NCBI RefSeq assembly: GCF_000485595.1
Contig: NW_014577068.1
Span: forward strand, 1,227,150 to 1,265,119
From: Priapulus caudatus
Lineage: Eukaryota > Priapulida > Priapulimorpha > Priapulimorphida > Priapulidae
DNA length: 37,970 nt
Direction: 5' to 3'
Position 1 is the first letter of the stretch. Each line of letters starts with the position of its first letter. Shown in pieces: positions 24,145 to 33,975 of the stretch. The notes beneath the pieces are model-generated. The model was not told the DNA's origin, did not search any database, and was given only the letters and a program-made list of their open reading frames with translations. The translations under genes were made by a program, and so were the position numbers.

Positions 24145-24247
24145 CAGGGGTTAATAATAACAAATTATTAAATTGACCATTTTTGGTTAATTATTAACCA
24201 ATAATTAACCATTAAATTAACCAATAATTTGTCATTATTAACCCCTG
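24145..24247. mobile_element. 103-bp palindromic MITE
   Basis: The left end CAGGGGTTAATAATAACAAA and the inverse of the right end (CAGGGGTTAATAATGACAAA) match at 19 of 20. The whole element is close to one hairpin, with internal GGTTAATTATTAACC. ATTATAT flanks both sides (24138-24144 and 24248-24254), a 7-bp duplication. It sits in AMT intron 2. Confidence 0.88.
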
Positions 24248-24664
24248 ATTATATATGCATTTGAAAGCAAGGTCTGAGGCTACTAACGATGTGACAGTGT
24301 TCGTTTGGATGCTCATTCTCTGTTTTAATGGGAGGTTTGTAGTATACAAAGTTGAGAATAATGTCGGGAGCCCGTGCTGGCTGGTGTTGTGGTGTAACTA
24401 GAGTCCCTATATACAGAGACTCTAGGTGTAACAGCGATGCAGCGCCGCCATGCGGTATGCTTTGGACGCTATTTACTCTATAAAAAACGTGAATGTGCGC
24501 ACTCAACACTTAATGTTAAGTCGTGAGTTTGTGATATTACTACCACGAAGAGAATGATCGTTTCTAAAAATAATAATACGGCTAAGTTAGCTATCGAAAT
24601 GCGATTAGGTATAGACAAGCGATAGCGCGGGTCAAGTTTCGATCTTTGCTTTTTTTTATTATAG

Positions 24665-24736
24665 GTGGGGGTGGCTGGGCTTCAACTGCGGTAGTACCTT
24701 TGGAATTTCGGGACAAAAATGGAAACTAACCACCAG
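24665..24736 (+). CDS. AMT exon 3
   Basis: Acceptor TTATTATAG. Encodes (W)WGWLGFNCGSTFGISGQKW then KLTT(R), a signature AMT stretch. Donor CAG|GTACAA, phase 2. Confidence 0.93.
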
Positions 24737-24741
24737 GTACA

Positions 24742-25074
24742 ATATGTTGCTAATAAAGCAGTGACATATGTTATAAAGCAGTGACATGTGTTATAAAGTA
24801 GTGGCATATGTTATAAAACAGTGGCATATTTTATAAAACAGTGGTATTTGTTATAAAACAGTGGAATATGTTATAAAACAGTGGAATATGCTATAAAACA
24901 GTGGTATATGTTACAAAACAGCGTTATATGTTATAAAACAGTAGAATATGTTACAAAACAATGGTATATGTTATAAAATAGTGGAATATGTTATAAAATT
25001 ATAGTGGAATATGTTATAAAATAGTGGAATATGTTATAAAATAATGGAATATGTTATAAAATAGTGGTACATGT
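24742..25074. repeat. 20-bp minisatellite, about 16 units
   Basis: The unit is GTGGAATATGTTATAAAACA with variants (CATATG, GTATATG). It begins within a few bases of the AMT exon 3 donor. One unit carries a small insertion near 25001. There are no unique spacers, so it is not a CRISPR array. Confidence 0.92.
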
Positions 25075-25427
25075 CAGTGGTCGGCAACACACGGCCCGCC
25101 AGTGTAATCTGTCAACTCCGTAATAGCCTTTAACAAATAATTGAACAATTAAACAAAATATAAATTTGAAAATTATTATTTTCTCTAATTTTCTAACTTA
25201 ATTCTTCTTAACTTCAAATTCTACCTTATCTAACTGATTGCTCATATCATTCAATGGAGTACTTATTTATTGAAATATCATTGCTGATGGGGTTTATTAA
25301 AACTATTATTTACTATTAATTAAATGCTTTTTTATAATTGTTTGCTTATTAGTTTTTAAATCATGACCTGCTATTCGAGGGACACATCTGTCTCTGGCCC
25401 CTGTCCAAAATAGGTTGCCGACCCTTG
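25075..25427. mobile_element. hAT-like MITE
   Basis: It starts CAGTGGTCGGCAAC. The inverse of the right end reads CAAGGGTCGGCAACCTATTT, sharing GGTCGGCAAC, which is typical of many hAT families. No target duplication could be matched, perhaps because the left flank is the minisatellite. Non-coding. Confidence 0.6.
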
Positions 25428-25538
25428 CATCAATTTATACTATATTGTATATGTGCATTATCAATTATTATATCAACATACGTATATCAATTACAGAAAC
25501 TTCAGCTCTTTTTACTCATCTCTATTCATTTCATCCAG

Positions 25539-25598
25539 GTCTGCCGTTACTACAATTAATGCGTCCGTGGGTTGAGGCATTGTCGCAATATTGTACAG
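25539..25598 (+). CDS. AMT exon 4 with an in-frame stop
   Basis: Acceptor CATCCAG. Encodes SAVTTINASVG, then TGA (25573-25575), then GIVAILY. The family has Gly at the stop position. Donor ACAG|GTGATG, phase 2. Confidence 0.9.
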
Positions 25599-25681
25599 GT
25601 GATGATTCATTATTTACATAATTACAGATCTGGTAGTCAGCTGCTAAAGATGAAGCAGTTCGATTAACAATTATATTATCT

Positions 25682-25803
25682 TGCGTGCGTACGCGCATGT
25701 ACGTGTACATGAGCTTGTGCGTTTGCGTGTTCGTGTGTCCGCGCGCGCGTGTACGTAAGCGTAAGCGCGTGCGTACGCGTGCTCGTGTGCGTGTGGTGGT
25801 GCG
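25682..25803. repeat. Alternating GT/GC/GTAC tract
   Basis: Purine-pyrimidine alternating sequence, potentially Z-forming, in an AMT intron. Confidence 0.85.
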
Positions 25804-26040
25804 TCTCTTTTTAATAAACTCGCAAAAAGGGCGGTACAAAATGTTATTGAAACGGCAGCCCGAAACAATTGTTGGCATAGATTTGTTGGTTAATGTAAAA
25901 TGTGCCATTTACAACAAAGATTCTTTTTCGACATTGTAAAATTCAAAATGTGATATGATTACACAGATTATCTTCCTGATTAAAACTTCCGCTGCAGTTC
26001 GTAACCTGTTTTAATTGCCCACTGCATTTGCCTTCCATAG

Positions 26041-26117
26041 TGTCGTAACTAACAGAGGACTGTACGATATTTCTCAACTAATCAACGGAATTCTTGGCTC
26101 ACTCGTAGGAACAACGG
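26041..26117 (+). CDS. AMT exon 5
   Basis: Acceptor TTCCATAG. Encodes (S)VVTNRGLYDISQLINGIL then GSLVGTT. Donor CGG|GTAATA, phase 1. No lesion. Confidence 0.9.
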
Positions 26118-26517
26118 GTAATAATCTAATAAAACTAGTAAAATTAATTAATTAATATAAATAAATCACATTGCGTTATTAACTAAATAATGAATCAGAT
26201 AACACATAGTACAACCTACTAATAGATTTATTGTCGCATCTAAGCGTCTGTGCAAATGTCCATCACACATGCACACACGGACCCGAGTAGTATCAAGAAA
26301 CGCACCTTTTTGTTTATCTGTAGACTGGCGAAACTTCCAAAACATGGTTGTCACGAGTTAATTCTAGCAAGAATATATGACACCTATGGAGTCAGCTACT
26401 GAGCTGTATATAATAATAATGTTATTATTTATGCCCTGCGCAAACTCTTAATTCGCGGGATATTATTTTCCGCGTGGACGCGCAATGTTCCCTTCTGTAT
26501 TATTTCTCTCATTCTCT

Positions 26518-26765
26518 CAGGGCCGTAGCTTGTGGGGGCAAGGGGGGCAACTGCCCCCTCGATTTTGGAGCAAAATTAAAATACACCTAAAAAGGCTTTA
26601 TTTTGTAAAGATTTTTTTGGTCACTTATCCGTGAAAGCCTTGTGTCAGACCCACCCCACCACACTATGGACGTCGGTCAAGAGCTGCGCCCGTCCCTCAT
26701 CATTACACAGTTCAGTCATGAAATTTGCTCCCCCCCCCCAGGAATTTGCTCAGCCTACGGCCCTG
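26518..26765. mobile_element. Small TIR element
   Basis: The left end CAGGGCCGTAGCTTG and the inverse of the right end (CAGGGCCGTAGGCTG) share CAGGGCCGTAG. Inside are inverted G and C runs (GGGGGGCAACTGCCCCC near the left end; a 10-C run near the right). No target duplication was identified. It lies in an AMT intron. Confidence 0.65.
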
Positions 26766-27030
26766 CTCGTTTTTTATATTAGTAGAACAGCCGATGTGTG
26801 TCAACATTTTTAATGTAAATCCACCAGTCATTGGCATAGACTTAGGCTAAGCCATTCTAAATGTTATCACAGAGGAGCATCAAAAAAACGCCTTCTGTTG
26901 ACCGCGGCGGCCCAACTTTTGCCGTCGTCACAACCAGAATTTACCTCTTTGTCTTTGCAGCTAACCATATACCAACATGGGAAATATGGTTTCATAAAAA
27001 AACATTATTAATTCAACGTTTTTTATATAG

Positions 27031-27132
27031 CATGCTGCGCCGTATGCAGACCATGGGAGGCGATTATCATTGGCGCATTGGGAAGTCTGTTTGCTCTTTT
27101 GGCAATACCGTTATTGGATGCCATACACATAG
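27031..27132 (+). CDS. AMT exon 6, followed by a GC-AG intron
   Basis: Acceptor TTATATAG. Encodes (A)CCAVCRPWEAIIIGALGSL then FALLAIPLLDAIHI. The alignment to the next exon requires the end at ATAG|GCAAGT, a GC donor. No lesion. Confidence 0.9.
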   Translation, partial: HAAPYADHGRRLSLAHWEVCLLFWQYRYWMPYT

Positions 27133-27364
27133 GCAAGTGTTGCATTCATCCAGTCAATTCTAGTCAAAACGCTGTGGCATGCTTTAGAAATGTTGTCGTT
27201 CGTTTGACCTTTTCCGTGTATTCTGTCCGTCCTTCTGTTTTGTCGTCGTTCTTTTCGTTTTGCCGTCACCATGTCGTCGTTGCGTTGTTGCATCATACAA
27301 CAAGAGACTTCGCTTGCAAAACATGTAATGACTAAAATATGCGCGTTCGTTGTTGCTTTGTCAG

Positions 27365-27580
27365 ACGATCCGGTGAATGTTGTCTCCGTGCATGGTGTTG
27401 CTGGCGTGTGGAGCATGGTCGCTGTCGGCTTGTTCGCCAGCAATGAGACACTGCGCAGACTAACACACGGCCGAGCGGGACTATTTCACGGCGGAGGATT
27501 CTACCTACTCGGAGTCCAAGTTTTTTGCGTGCGTCTGCATTTGTACGTACAGCGCTCTGCTGACGCTCATTCTTCTCTTT
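27365..27580 (+). CDS. AMT exon 7, second pore histidine; one frame break
   Basis: Acceptor TTTGTCAG. Encodes (D)DPVNVVSVHGVAGVWSMVAV then GLFASNETL, AGLFHGGGFYLLGVQ, and after a T run (27521-27526, one base too long) FACVCICTYSALLTLILLF. Donor TTT|GTGAGT, phase 0. Confidence 0.9.
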
Positions 27581-28232
27581 GTGAGTAATATTCTGGGTCC
27601 AATTATAAAGAACAATTGCATATTTAAATAGAATGTAAGTCTATTAACAATGTTACAGATTTCAAAATATTTTTGCTTGTAAGAAAACGCACTTCGGTAC
27701 TTACGCGTTCGCATTATGTAAATTTATATCAATTCCGTTTAGGTCGATATAAATCAGATTGATGTGGATAGCGCAAACTGAAACTTCTTTTACTTTCAAT
27801 TGCCCAACAATGTTTTTTTATTTTCTAAACTATTGTGTTTTATAAATGCGCCATATACATTGCCATCGGTCATTTCCTAAAACGTTCTAAATTTCAGAAA
27901 AAAATTTCTATATTCGAAAACCAATTATAGTTTATTAGGCGTAGATATGAACTACGGTATACAAATTGTTGTCGGAAAGAAATGAAAGGGGGCGTTGTAT
28001 CTAATTTACACCAATTGTTATTAGTTTTTTTTCTAATAAAACAACACGTTATCTAAAAAATGATGCCATGAATACCCAATTTCCCTTAACCGTCATGGGA
28101 TCGCGACCAAATTTCAGTAAGCCAGTTGGGTACTTCTTTCATGTTTTAGTAATTCTACCATCAAATCATGTATTTCGACACCCACTTTTATCGTTGTTTT
28201 TAAACAGTATGTTTTTTTTTGTATCGCATCAG

Positions 28233-28502
28233 CTCATCGATAAGACGATGGGGCTTCGCATGAGCGAGGAAGACGAGCAGACGGGGGTAGACATTACAGA
28301 ACATGGCATAATCAATGATAATGACACGATCCAACTTGCGATGTTCGGCACAAGGCCGAGATCGACCTCTGACAGACTTCACAGCTCGGACAGCCGGAGA
28401 AGTACGACTGTTGGTGTGGCTAATGCAGCCTGGGAAAAAATGTTCGTTTTTATCCTTCCGAACGAAATCGGCGGTGTGGATAATCTGTCGGTAATTCATT
28501 GA
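28233..28502 (+). CDS. AMT last exon, cytoplasmic tail
   Basis: Acceptor GCATCAG, phase 0. Encodes LIDKTMGLRMSEEDEQTGVD then ITEHGI, the conserved AMT C-terminal tail. A variable Ser/Arg/Asp-rich tail follows to TGA at 28500-28502. 90 codons including the stop, no lesion. Confidence 0.92.
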   Translation, partial: LIDKTMGLRMSEEDEQTGVDITEHGIINDNDTIQLAMFGTRPRSTSDRLHSSDSRRSTTVGVANAAWEKMFVFILPNEIGGVDNLSVIH

Positions 28503-29477
28503 CGGCAGGTTAATGTCTATGATAACCTATCTTCACAATCCGTTTGTGATGTATTTTTTGTTCTGTTCAACTACCTATAACCAGGTACAGAAAATAAGAC
28601 AAACGCGAATGCAAGAAATGTAACTCGTCCATATTGTTTTAAAGAAATGTTTCAATAATCTAGGTGTCTCGATAGTTCGTCGGAGCGGCCATATTTTTCC
28701 ACAGCGCATACATATATATCACGTGACGTGTAAGCTACTTTGTTAGCAAAACTAGATTACAGTCTACGTAAGAAATTGCAAGGAACAACGCTAATATAAT
28801 TACATGCTTTACTAGGGTTAATATTAGGTAAAGGGTTAATATACCCAGCTGTTTAATGCGCGGTGCGTGAAAGACGTCAAAAGACTGGTCACCTTTAAAT
28901 CTAATAGCATACGAGAAAATATTTACTATAGTTTATTTATCGTCCAGGCTATCTACATTGTTTGCAGGCAACACAATGATTAGACTGATCTCTTGAGAGG
29001 CTAGTACATCCTATCTGACACCATCAATAAGCTAAACTAATGCCAGCGTCGATCACGTTTACGAGAATTATCTAAATTGGCAGATATATCATCACATACA
29101 ATTTCCAGATCAATTCGTGGTTCATTCGTCGATCTGTTTCATTCGCCTTTTCACAATATAAATGATGAAATCTCCGTTTTTGGATGTTATTTATATAACT
29201 GTATATTATACAAGCTATGGGTAGATGCGCTACTATCATCGCACCATTGTTTCTCCCATAATCTACCAGAGTCATATCTTATCATATGATGAGTCCTGTT
29301 CAAAAATAACCTGGTTATCTAACCTAAACAAACTAAAACAACCCAAATAACCTAATCAACCTAAAAATGGGCTGTTGCACAGTATAAGGAAGTAATAACA
29401 GTACTTTTAAAAAGGAATAGTCATCGAATTGAAATGACTTATCTAAACATGATATTTATATATGATCATTTATTATG
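28503..29477. other. Convergent intergenic region; nothing recognised
   Basis: AT-rich sequence between the AMT stop and the palindromic repeats near the unknown minus-strand gene. Short frames at 29072-29289 on both strands match nothing. No AATAAA was noticed close to the AMT stop. Confidence 0.5.
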
Positions 29478-29601
29478 ATTAAGCGATTAAATCGGGCGAC
29501 GAAATCGGGCGACTAAATCGGCGGCGATTGAGTAGACACACTAGGCGATTTCACCGGCGATTGATTCGCCCGATTTAGTCGCCCGATTTAATCGCCTAGT
29601 G
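29478..29601. repeat. GGCGATT palindromic micro-element, one partial and one full copy
   Basis: 29539-29601 (63 bp) has perfect 12-bp inverted ends (CACTAGGCGATT and AATCGCCTAGTG) with inner GGGCGACT/CGCCCGA repeats. 29478-29533 is a partial copy in the opposite orientation. A second full copy lies at 30280-30343, also in opposite orientation. Confidence 0.85.
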
Positions 29602-29926
29602 TTTCCGGCCCTTTTGAGTGAAAAATCCTTCATATGCGAGAATCGAAACGATTTTCTATTGATGAAAAATACACGATCATGCGTGATTAATATTTACCGG
29701 CATCAAAGAGGAAAAAATATGAATTCGCTCATCAGAAGCTAATGCAACTTAGTTGGTGACTGACCTTTCGGTGTGCGCTGCAACGTGCCAGTGATTGATT
29801 CGCGAAGCAGCCTTCTGCCCGACTTCAATAGTTGAGTTCACAAGGTACAGTGATTTATTTTTATAGCTAGTTTTTTTATGATGATACTGAACAAAACTCT
29901 TTTCGCGAACGCGGGTGCTCACCATT

Positions 29927-30137
29927 TTACCACAAATGAGAAGCGATAGCACCGGTTAGCATCAACCAAATGCTAATGACGCTGTTATCGTCTGCTGCGG
30001 AACTTAGTGATACTGGCACAGTCGCACACAAATTTTTAACTAATGTAGAGCCGGCTTTGGCGATTTGGGTTTTTAATTGCTCGCAGCTGGAGTGGGTGAA
30101 CATCTTGTTTAAACCGCCCAAAACCTCTGCGAGTGAT
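29927..30137 (-). CDS. Unknown gene, last exon seen
   Basis: Acceptor TTTCTTTCTTGCAG. 69 residues (SLAEVLGGLNKMFTHSSCEQ to SIWLMLTGAIASHLW) then TAA. GTAAAA overlapping the stop is a weak alternative donor, so a further exon cannot be excluded. Confidence 0.75.
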
Positions 30138-31663
30138 CTGCAAGAAAGAAATGTACTGCCGTTAGTATTATTGATTACCTCGGCGAGGATCCCATTCAGT
30201 TTCGCATGGCTTACGGGCCGGATTTAAGGGCCGGACTAAGGGCCGGACTTACTTAAGGGCCGGACTTAAGGGCCGTACACACTAGGCGATTTTATCGGGC
30301 GACTCAGTCGGGCGACTCAATCGCCGGTGAAAATCGCCTAATGCAAAATAGGCTAAATTAGCAGCTAGCAACTACGAAACAATGAAGGCCCAACGAGTCT
30401 AGACGAAAGATGATACTTACTGGCACTGGTGCTCTTTTAACGGTTTACCATCCATGTTAAGATCGATGGCCATTAGCTTGGTTGCCATAATTTGAAGATC
30501 GACCAAGCTGTTTAGTCGTCGTAGGTCAGTGTCAGGAGAACCTTGATAGTACCGTCGTCCGAATATGGCGTCGAACGAATTTGAAACGCACTGAGCGGCT
30601 TCCAACGCTTCATCAAAATAAAACAAAAGTGTCAAAACTATAACCTGTATAATTATAAACAATAACATGGGTTCTATCGCTAACAGAATCTATTCAACCG
30701 ACGAAGCCTACGAGACAATCAGTAAAGCACTTCGTGATGTTGAATATATATGAAATGCAACGATGAGCCACAGCGATATACGGCTACTTTGTTGATCTAT
30801 TGCGACCAGCAAAAGTGCTTAAACATGCAGAGAGTGAAACATATACGTGTATGCACATAGAGGGAGTTTTTGTGCATTTTCCAAGTCGCGTTATTTTATG
30901 AGGAGGTGTTGCTGAAAATTATGTAACTGCAAGAATTTCCAAGTAAAGTGAGGAAGAATTATCATCCATACATCACTCTTTGATTGCCTTCATATATATC
31001 ACTGCCTTGAATTTTTAGGCCACCATTTTTTATTTTGTTGGTTTACAGAATTTTTGTTGTTGTTGTTGAGTCGGTAGGGTAAAAAAAAAAAAAACTAAAT
31101 GAAAACAAAACTCAACTTATAATTATTTTTACTTTTATTATAAACTATTTGTTTATGAAATGTTTATTCATATTTCTTAGAGACAAGGTCGGCGGGAATA
31201 AAAAAATACAAATTTTCAATTTTTATTTTTTTTCGTTTTTCTTGAAAATTCGGGTCGGCGGATCTGTAAACCAACAAAATAAAAATTTCTCGCCTTAAGG
31301 TTGGTATATAATAAGCTGAACCTTGTCATCAAAAATTAACACCAATTACCACAACAAAATAAACATCGGTCCATTGCTAAGAGCTTGTTTAGCGCTGTTA
31401 CATTCACCTACTCTCTTTACTTACCCCCTGGAGTTGTTAGTAGAGAAAACGGTTTAGTTCCACATGCCTCTCGTGCGACAGCAAGCACGGCATCCGCAAG
31501 GAAGTACAGTTCACGGAAGTTAATTTTGTGGATAATTGTCGGGTAACCCGACATCATGTAGTAAAATAATCTTTCATGAGGTGGATATATCAAATCGGTA
31601 TCCTTGCAGCCGACAACATCTTTGATGATGATGCGTATGCACTTGTTGGCCTTCTCAAAGTTA
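29927..31663 (-). CDS. Unrecognised protein, 3' part of a minus-strand gene (three exons)
   Basis: Exons in reading order: 31425-31663, 30421-30637 and 29927-30137, joining in frame to 221 residues and a TAA stop (29927-29929). Two donors are perfect GTAAGT; acceptors are TTTTTGCAG, GTTATAG and CTTTCTTGCAG. The product is soluble-looking and mainly helical in character (FEKANKCIRIIIKDVV, NFRELYFLADAVLAVAREAC, YFDEALEAAQCVSNSFDAIF, LVDLQIMATKLMAIDLNMD, LAEVLGGLNKMFTHSSCEQL). It has no signal peptide, membrane span or catalytic motif I know. The first exon seen starts mid-codon, so the gene continues upstream on the minus strand. It is convergent to AMT. A helical-repeat protein is possible, but no family is assigned. 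Confidence 0.75.
30214..30277. repeat. Tandem GGGCCGGACTTAA repeat
   Basis: Four to five imperfect units of about 13-17 bases directly before the palindromic micro-element, in the intron of the minus-strand gene. Confidence 0.8.
30280..30343. repeat. GGCGATT palindromic micro-element, second full copy
   Basis: 64 bp with ends CACTAGGCGATTTT and AAAATCGCCTAATG. It matches the reverse complement of 29539-29601 over nearly its whole length. Both copies are bordered by GGGCCG/CGGCCC. Confidence 0.85.
30421..30637 (-). CDS. Unknown gene, middle exon
   Basis: The acceptor GTTATAG was chosen because it restores the frame (TTPG-V-LTLLFYF). An acceptor 7 bases earlier (ATACAG) would shift the frame to a stop. 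Donor CA|GTAAGT, phase 2. Encodes LTLLFYFDEALEAAQCVSNS through MDGKPLKEHQC. Confidence 0.8.
31015..31298. mobile_element. TIR element in the intron of the unknown gene
   Basis: TTTTTATTTTGTTGGTTTACAG, matched over at least its last 20 bases, occurs at about 31028-31048 and in inverse at 31265-31287. Weaker matching extends outward (AGGC at each end). The interior is A/T runs with GGTCGGCGG. Non-coding; no clear target duplication. Confidence 0.65.
31425..31663 (-). CDS. Unknown gene, first exon visible
   Basis: Acceptor TTTTTTTGCAG, donor GGG|GTAAGT (phase 1). 79 full codons: NFEKANKCIRIIIKDVVGCK through LAVAREACGTKPFSLLTTPG, preceded by one base of a split codon. No upstream exon was identified with confidence. 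Confidence 0.8.
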
Positions 31664-32110
31664 CTGCAAAAAAACAACACACTATAGTTACACGCACATC
31701 ATATAGAATAATATCCGCAATTTATCGGCTAGCGATTTCTATCATGCTTTGCAGAAGAGTTAGGTAGCGACCCAGAACCGGATCATGCCGGCAGCTTTCA
31801 CGATAGCAGGGTGCCGGATGGGGCGAGGCAATCGCTATGGGCTATGCATTCATTCGCACCTAGTGCAGATCAGTGTGTGGGGTGAGTGCGAGGCGGGCGT
31901 TTGTACCAATGTGGAGCGTATGCATCGCAATGTCTGGGTTGTCTTAATGGGCGATGATATGATTGACCCAACTATTCTAAGTACAGGATTAATATCTATT
32001 TAGATGACTCACAAGTCTATGATGGCAACGATTATAGCCAATTGTTCCAGAATATTTCTTAGGTTTTATTGAAACATTCCAGAATATATTCAACTGTTAC
32101 AGCTATGCTC
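31664..32110. other. Nothing recognised
   Basis: It must hold upstream intron sequence of the minus-strand gene. No exon with matching phase and good splice sites was identified by eye. Confidence 0.4.
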
Positions 32111-32185
32111 ATACAACAAATGCATGTTTAACAAGAATGGCACTTTCCGGAACTATGAAGGAAATGTTTACATCTCTCTTTCTCT

Positions 32186-32385
32186 CTCGCACACAGCACA
32201 CGCCCGCACACACCACAACACACACAAGCCACACACCCACACCAACACACACACACACACACACACACACGGCGATTTACACACACGCACTACACACACA
32301 CAACACACTCCTTATTTCTCTTGCTCGCTCTCCCTTTTGCGGGGGTAGCGGTGGCGGTGGCGGTGGCGGCGGTGGCGATGCAAAT
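32186..32385. repeat. CA microsatellite followed by GGTGGC repeats
   Basis: Interrupted CA tract at about 32190-32310, then GGTGGCGGTGGCGGTGGCGG near 32349-32380. Confidence 0.95.
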
Positions 32386-32454
32386 ACATGTCCCGTTTAA
32401 TTAAGTAGCAAAAATTGCATTAAACAGTTTGGACACTGTTCAAAAATATGTGTA

Positions 32455-33590
32455 TGAAAGGAAATCACTCTCCACGGACAACTATGAAACTGTCCAGGCA
32501 ATTACCCCCTCGAACAAACTAACTATCAATACAATATACCCCCACGGCAATCTACTGTCAGACAATTACCCCACGAACAACTACTGTCAGAAAATTACCG
32601 CCAAACGGCCAACTAACTGTCAACAAATTACCCGCACGAAAACTTACTGTCAGAAAAAATACCCCTACGGACATCTAGCTGTCAGACAATGTAACCCCCC
32701 ACGAACAACTACATGTCGAGAAAATTACAGCCACGGACAACTACGTGTCGGACATTACCTCCCACGGACAACTACTGGTCCAGACAATAATACCCCCACG
32801 GACAACTACTGCAGACAATTACCGGTCGCCCGCGAAACAAACATACGGCCGGAACAAATTACCGTCCACGGACAACTACTGTCAACAATTACCGGCCACA
32901 AACAACTACGGTCAGAAAATTACCACCCACGACAACTACTGCCGGACAAATTCTCGGGCCACCCGCGACAGACCTACTGTCAAGACAATCACCCCCCACG
33001 ACAACTACTGGCCGGACCAATCACCTCACGGACAACTACTGGCCGGAAAATTACCGTCCGCCAATTAGCACGGACAACTACTGCCGGACAATCGTCCACG
33101 GACAACTACTGCCAGACCATCTTCCCACGGACCAACTACATTGCCGGACAATCTTCCCCACGGACAACTACTGCCGGAACAAATTACCCCCGCGGAACAG
33201 CTCCTGTCAAAACATTACCCCACGAATCAACTCCTTAGAAAGAATACCCCCAACGAAACAACTACATGTCAGACAATTACCCCCGAACGAGAGAAGATCC
33301 CAACGGACCAACTACTTGCACACAATTACCGTACCCCCCACGGAACAACTCCCTGTCAGAGAATACCCCCTACACAACTACTGTCCAGACAATTACCCAC
33401 TGAAGATAACAAACTCCCTGTCAAACAATTACCCCCCCCACGAACAACTCCCTGTCAGAGAAATTACCCCCACAAACAACTACTTCGTCAGACAATTACG
33501 CCACGGAACAAACTCCTGTCAGATAATATCCCACAGCGAACATACTCCTGTCAGACAATACCCCCACGACAAACCACTGGGCAACAATAC
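32455..33590. repeat. Minisatellite with a period near 30 bp, about 35-40 units
   Basis: The unit is ACGGACAACTACTGTCAGAC followed by AATTACCCCC, with many substitutions and small indels (TGCCGGACAA variants cluster at 32940-33180). The 269-codon frame at 32429-33238 exists because the period is close to a multiple of three and the unit lacks stops. Its NYC/TTT-rich product drifts between frames, so a gene is not called. Confidence 0.93.
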
Positions 33591-33975
33591 GCCCATGTCG
33601 TTCACCCTATGGGCGATTGCTTAGGTGTAGCTATTTATTGTTAATTATGTGACATTATTGATTTATTATCGTTTGATAGTTGAAGTGAACCCCTGTATGT
33701 GAGCGCACCTTCCGCGCCACCTAACCTCACATTTTCGCTCAAAGATGATGATGAATAAATAAGTGAAAAAATTATTATATTTTACAATCGTCTTACAAAT
33801 GATCATTTCCAAGGAATATATCGAATATAATATTATTTTAGCTATTTTACATTAAATTAAAGATAAATATTATATATAAAAAAAAATCGAAATAATATTT
33901 TTCATTCTAAAATGTGTTTTTGCGAGAAATTAAATTCCACACAATGATCGTAAAATAAATAAAACTAAACCCCTT
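33591..33975. other. AT-rich stretch, nothing recognised
   Basis: No coding frame or repeat was seen apart from short A and T runs. Confidence 0.5.

Larger units (their letters stand above)
21218..28502 (+). pseudogene. Ammonium transporter (AMT/Amt family), eight exons with frame breaks and a stop
   Basis: Exons: 21218-21419, 22420-22982, 24665-24736, 25539-25598, 26041-26117, 27031-27132, 27365-27580 and 28233-28502, together about 520 codons, normal for animal AMTs with 11 membrane spans. The family conducts ammonium across membranes. The twin pore histidines are present (GAVHLVG at 22848-22850; SVHGVAG at 27391-27393), as is the DIAG Asp (22824-22826). Lesions: 8 extra bases between GFG and LESG near 22428-22441; a 9-A run at 22463-22471; one extra base near 22962-22975; TGA at 25573-25575 inside SVG-GIVAIL; a 6-T run at 27521-27526. 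Two lesions are in homopolymers and could be assembly errors. The stop and the 8-base excess are harder to dismiss. Splice sites and phases are otherwise intact. Confidence 0.85.

Noticed and set aside
24742-25074. Regular short repeats resembling a CRISPR array
   Set aside because: Units abut each other without unique spacers, and the context is a eukaryotic intron.
32455-33590. Repetitive protein gene
   Set aside because: The frame shifts between repeat blocks, codons drift with the satellite unit, and there is no start context or splice structure.
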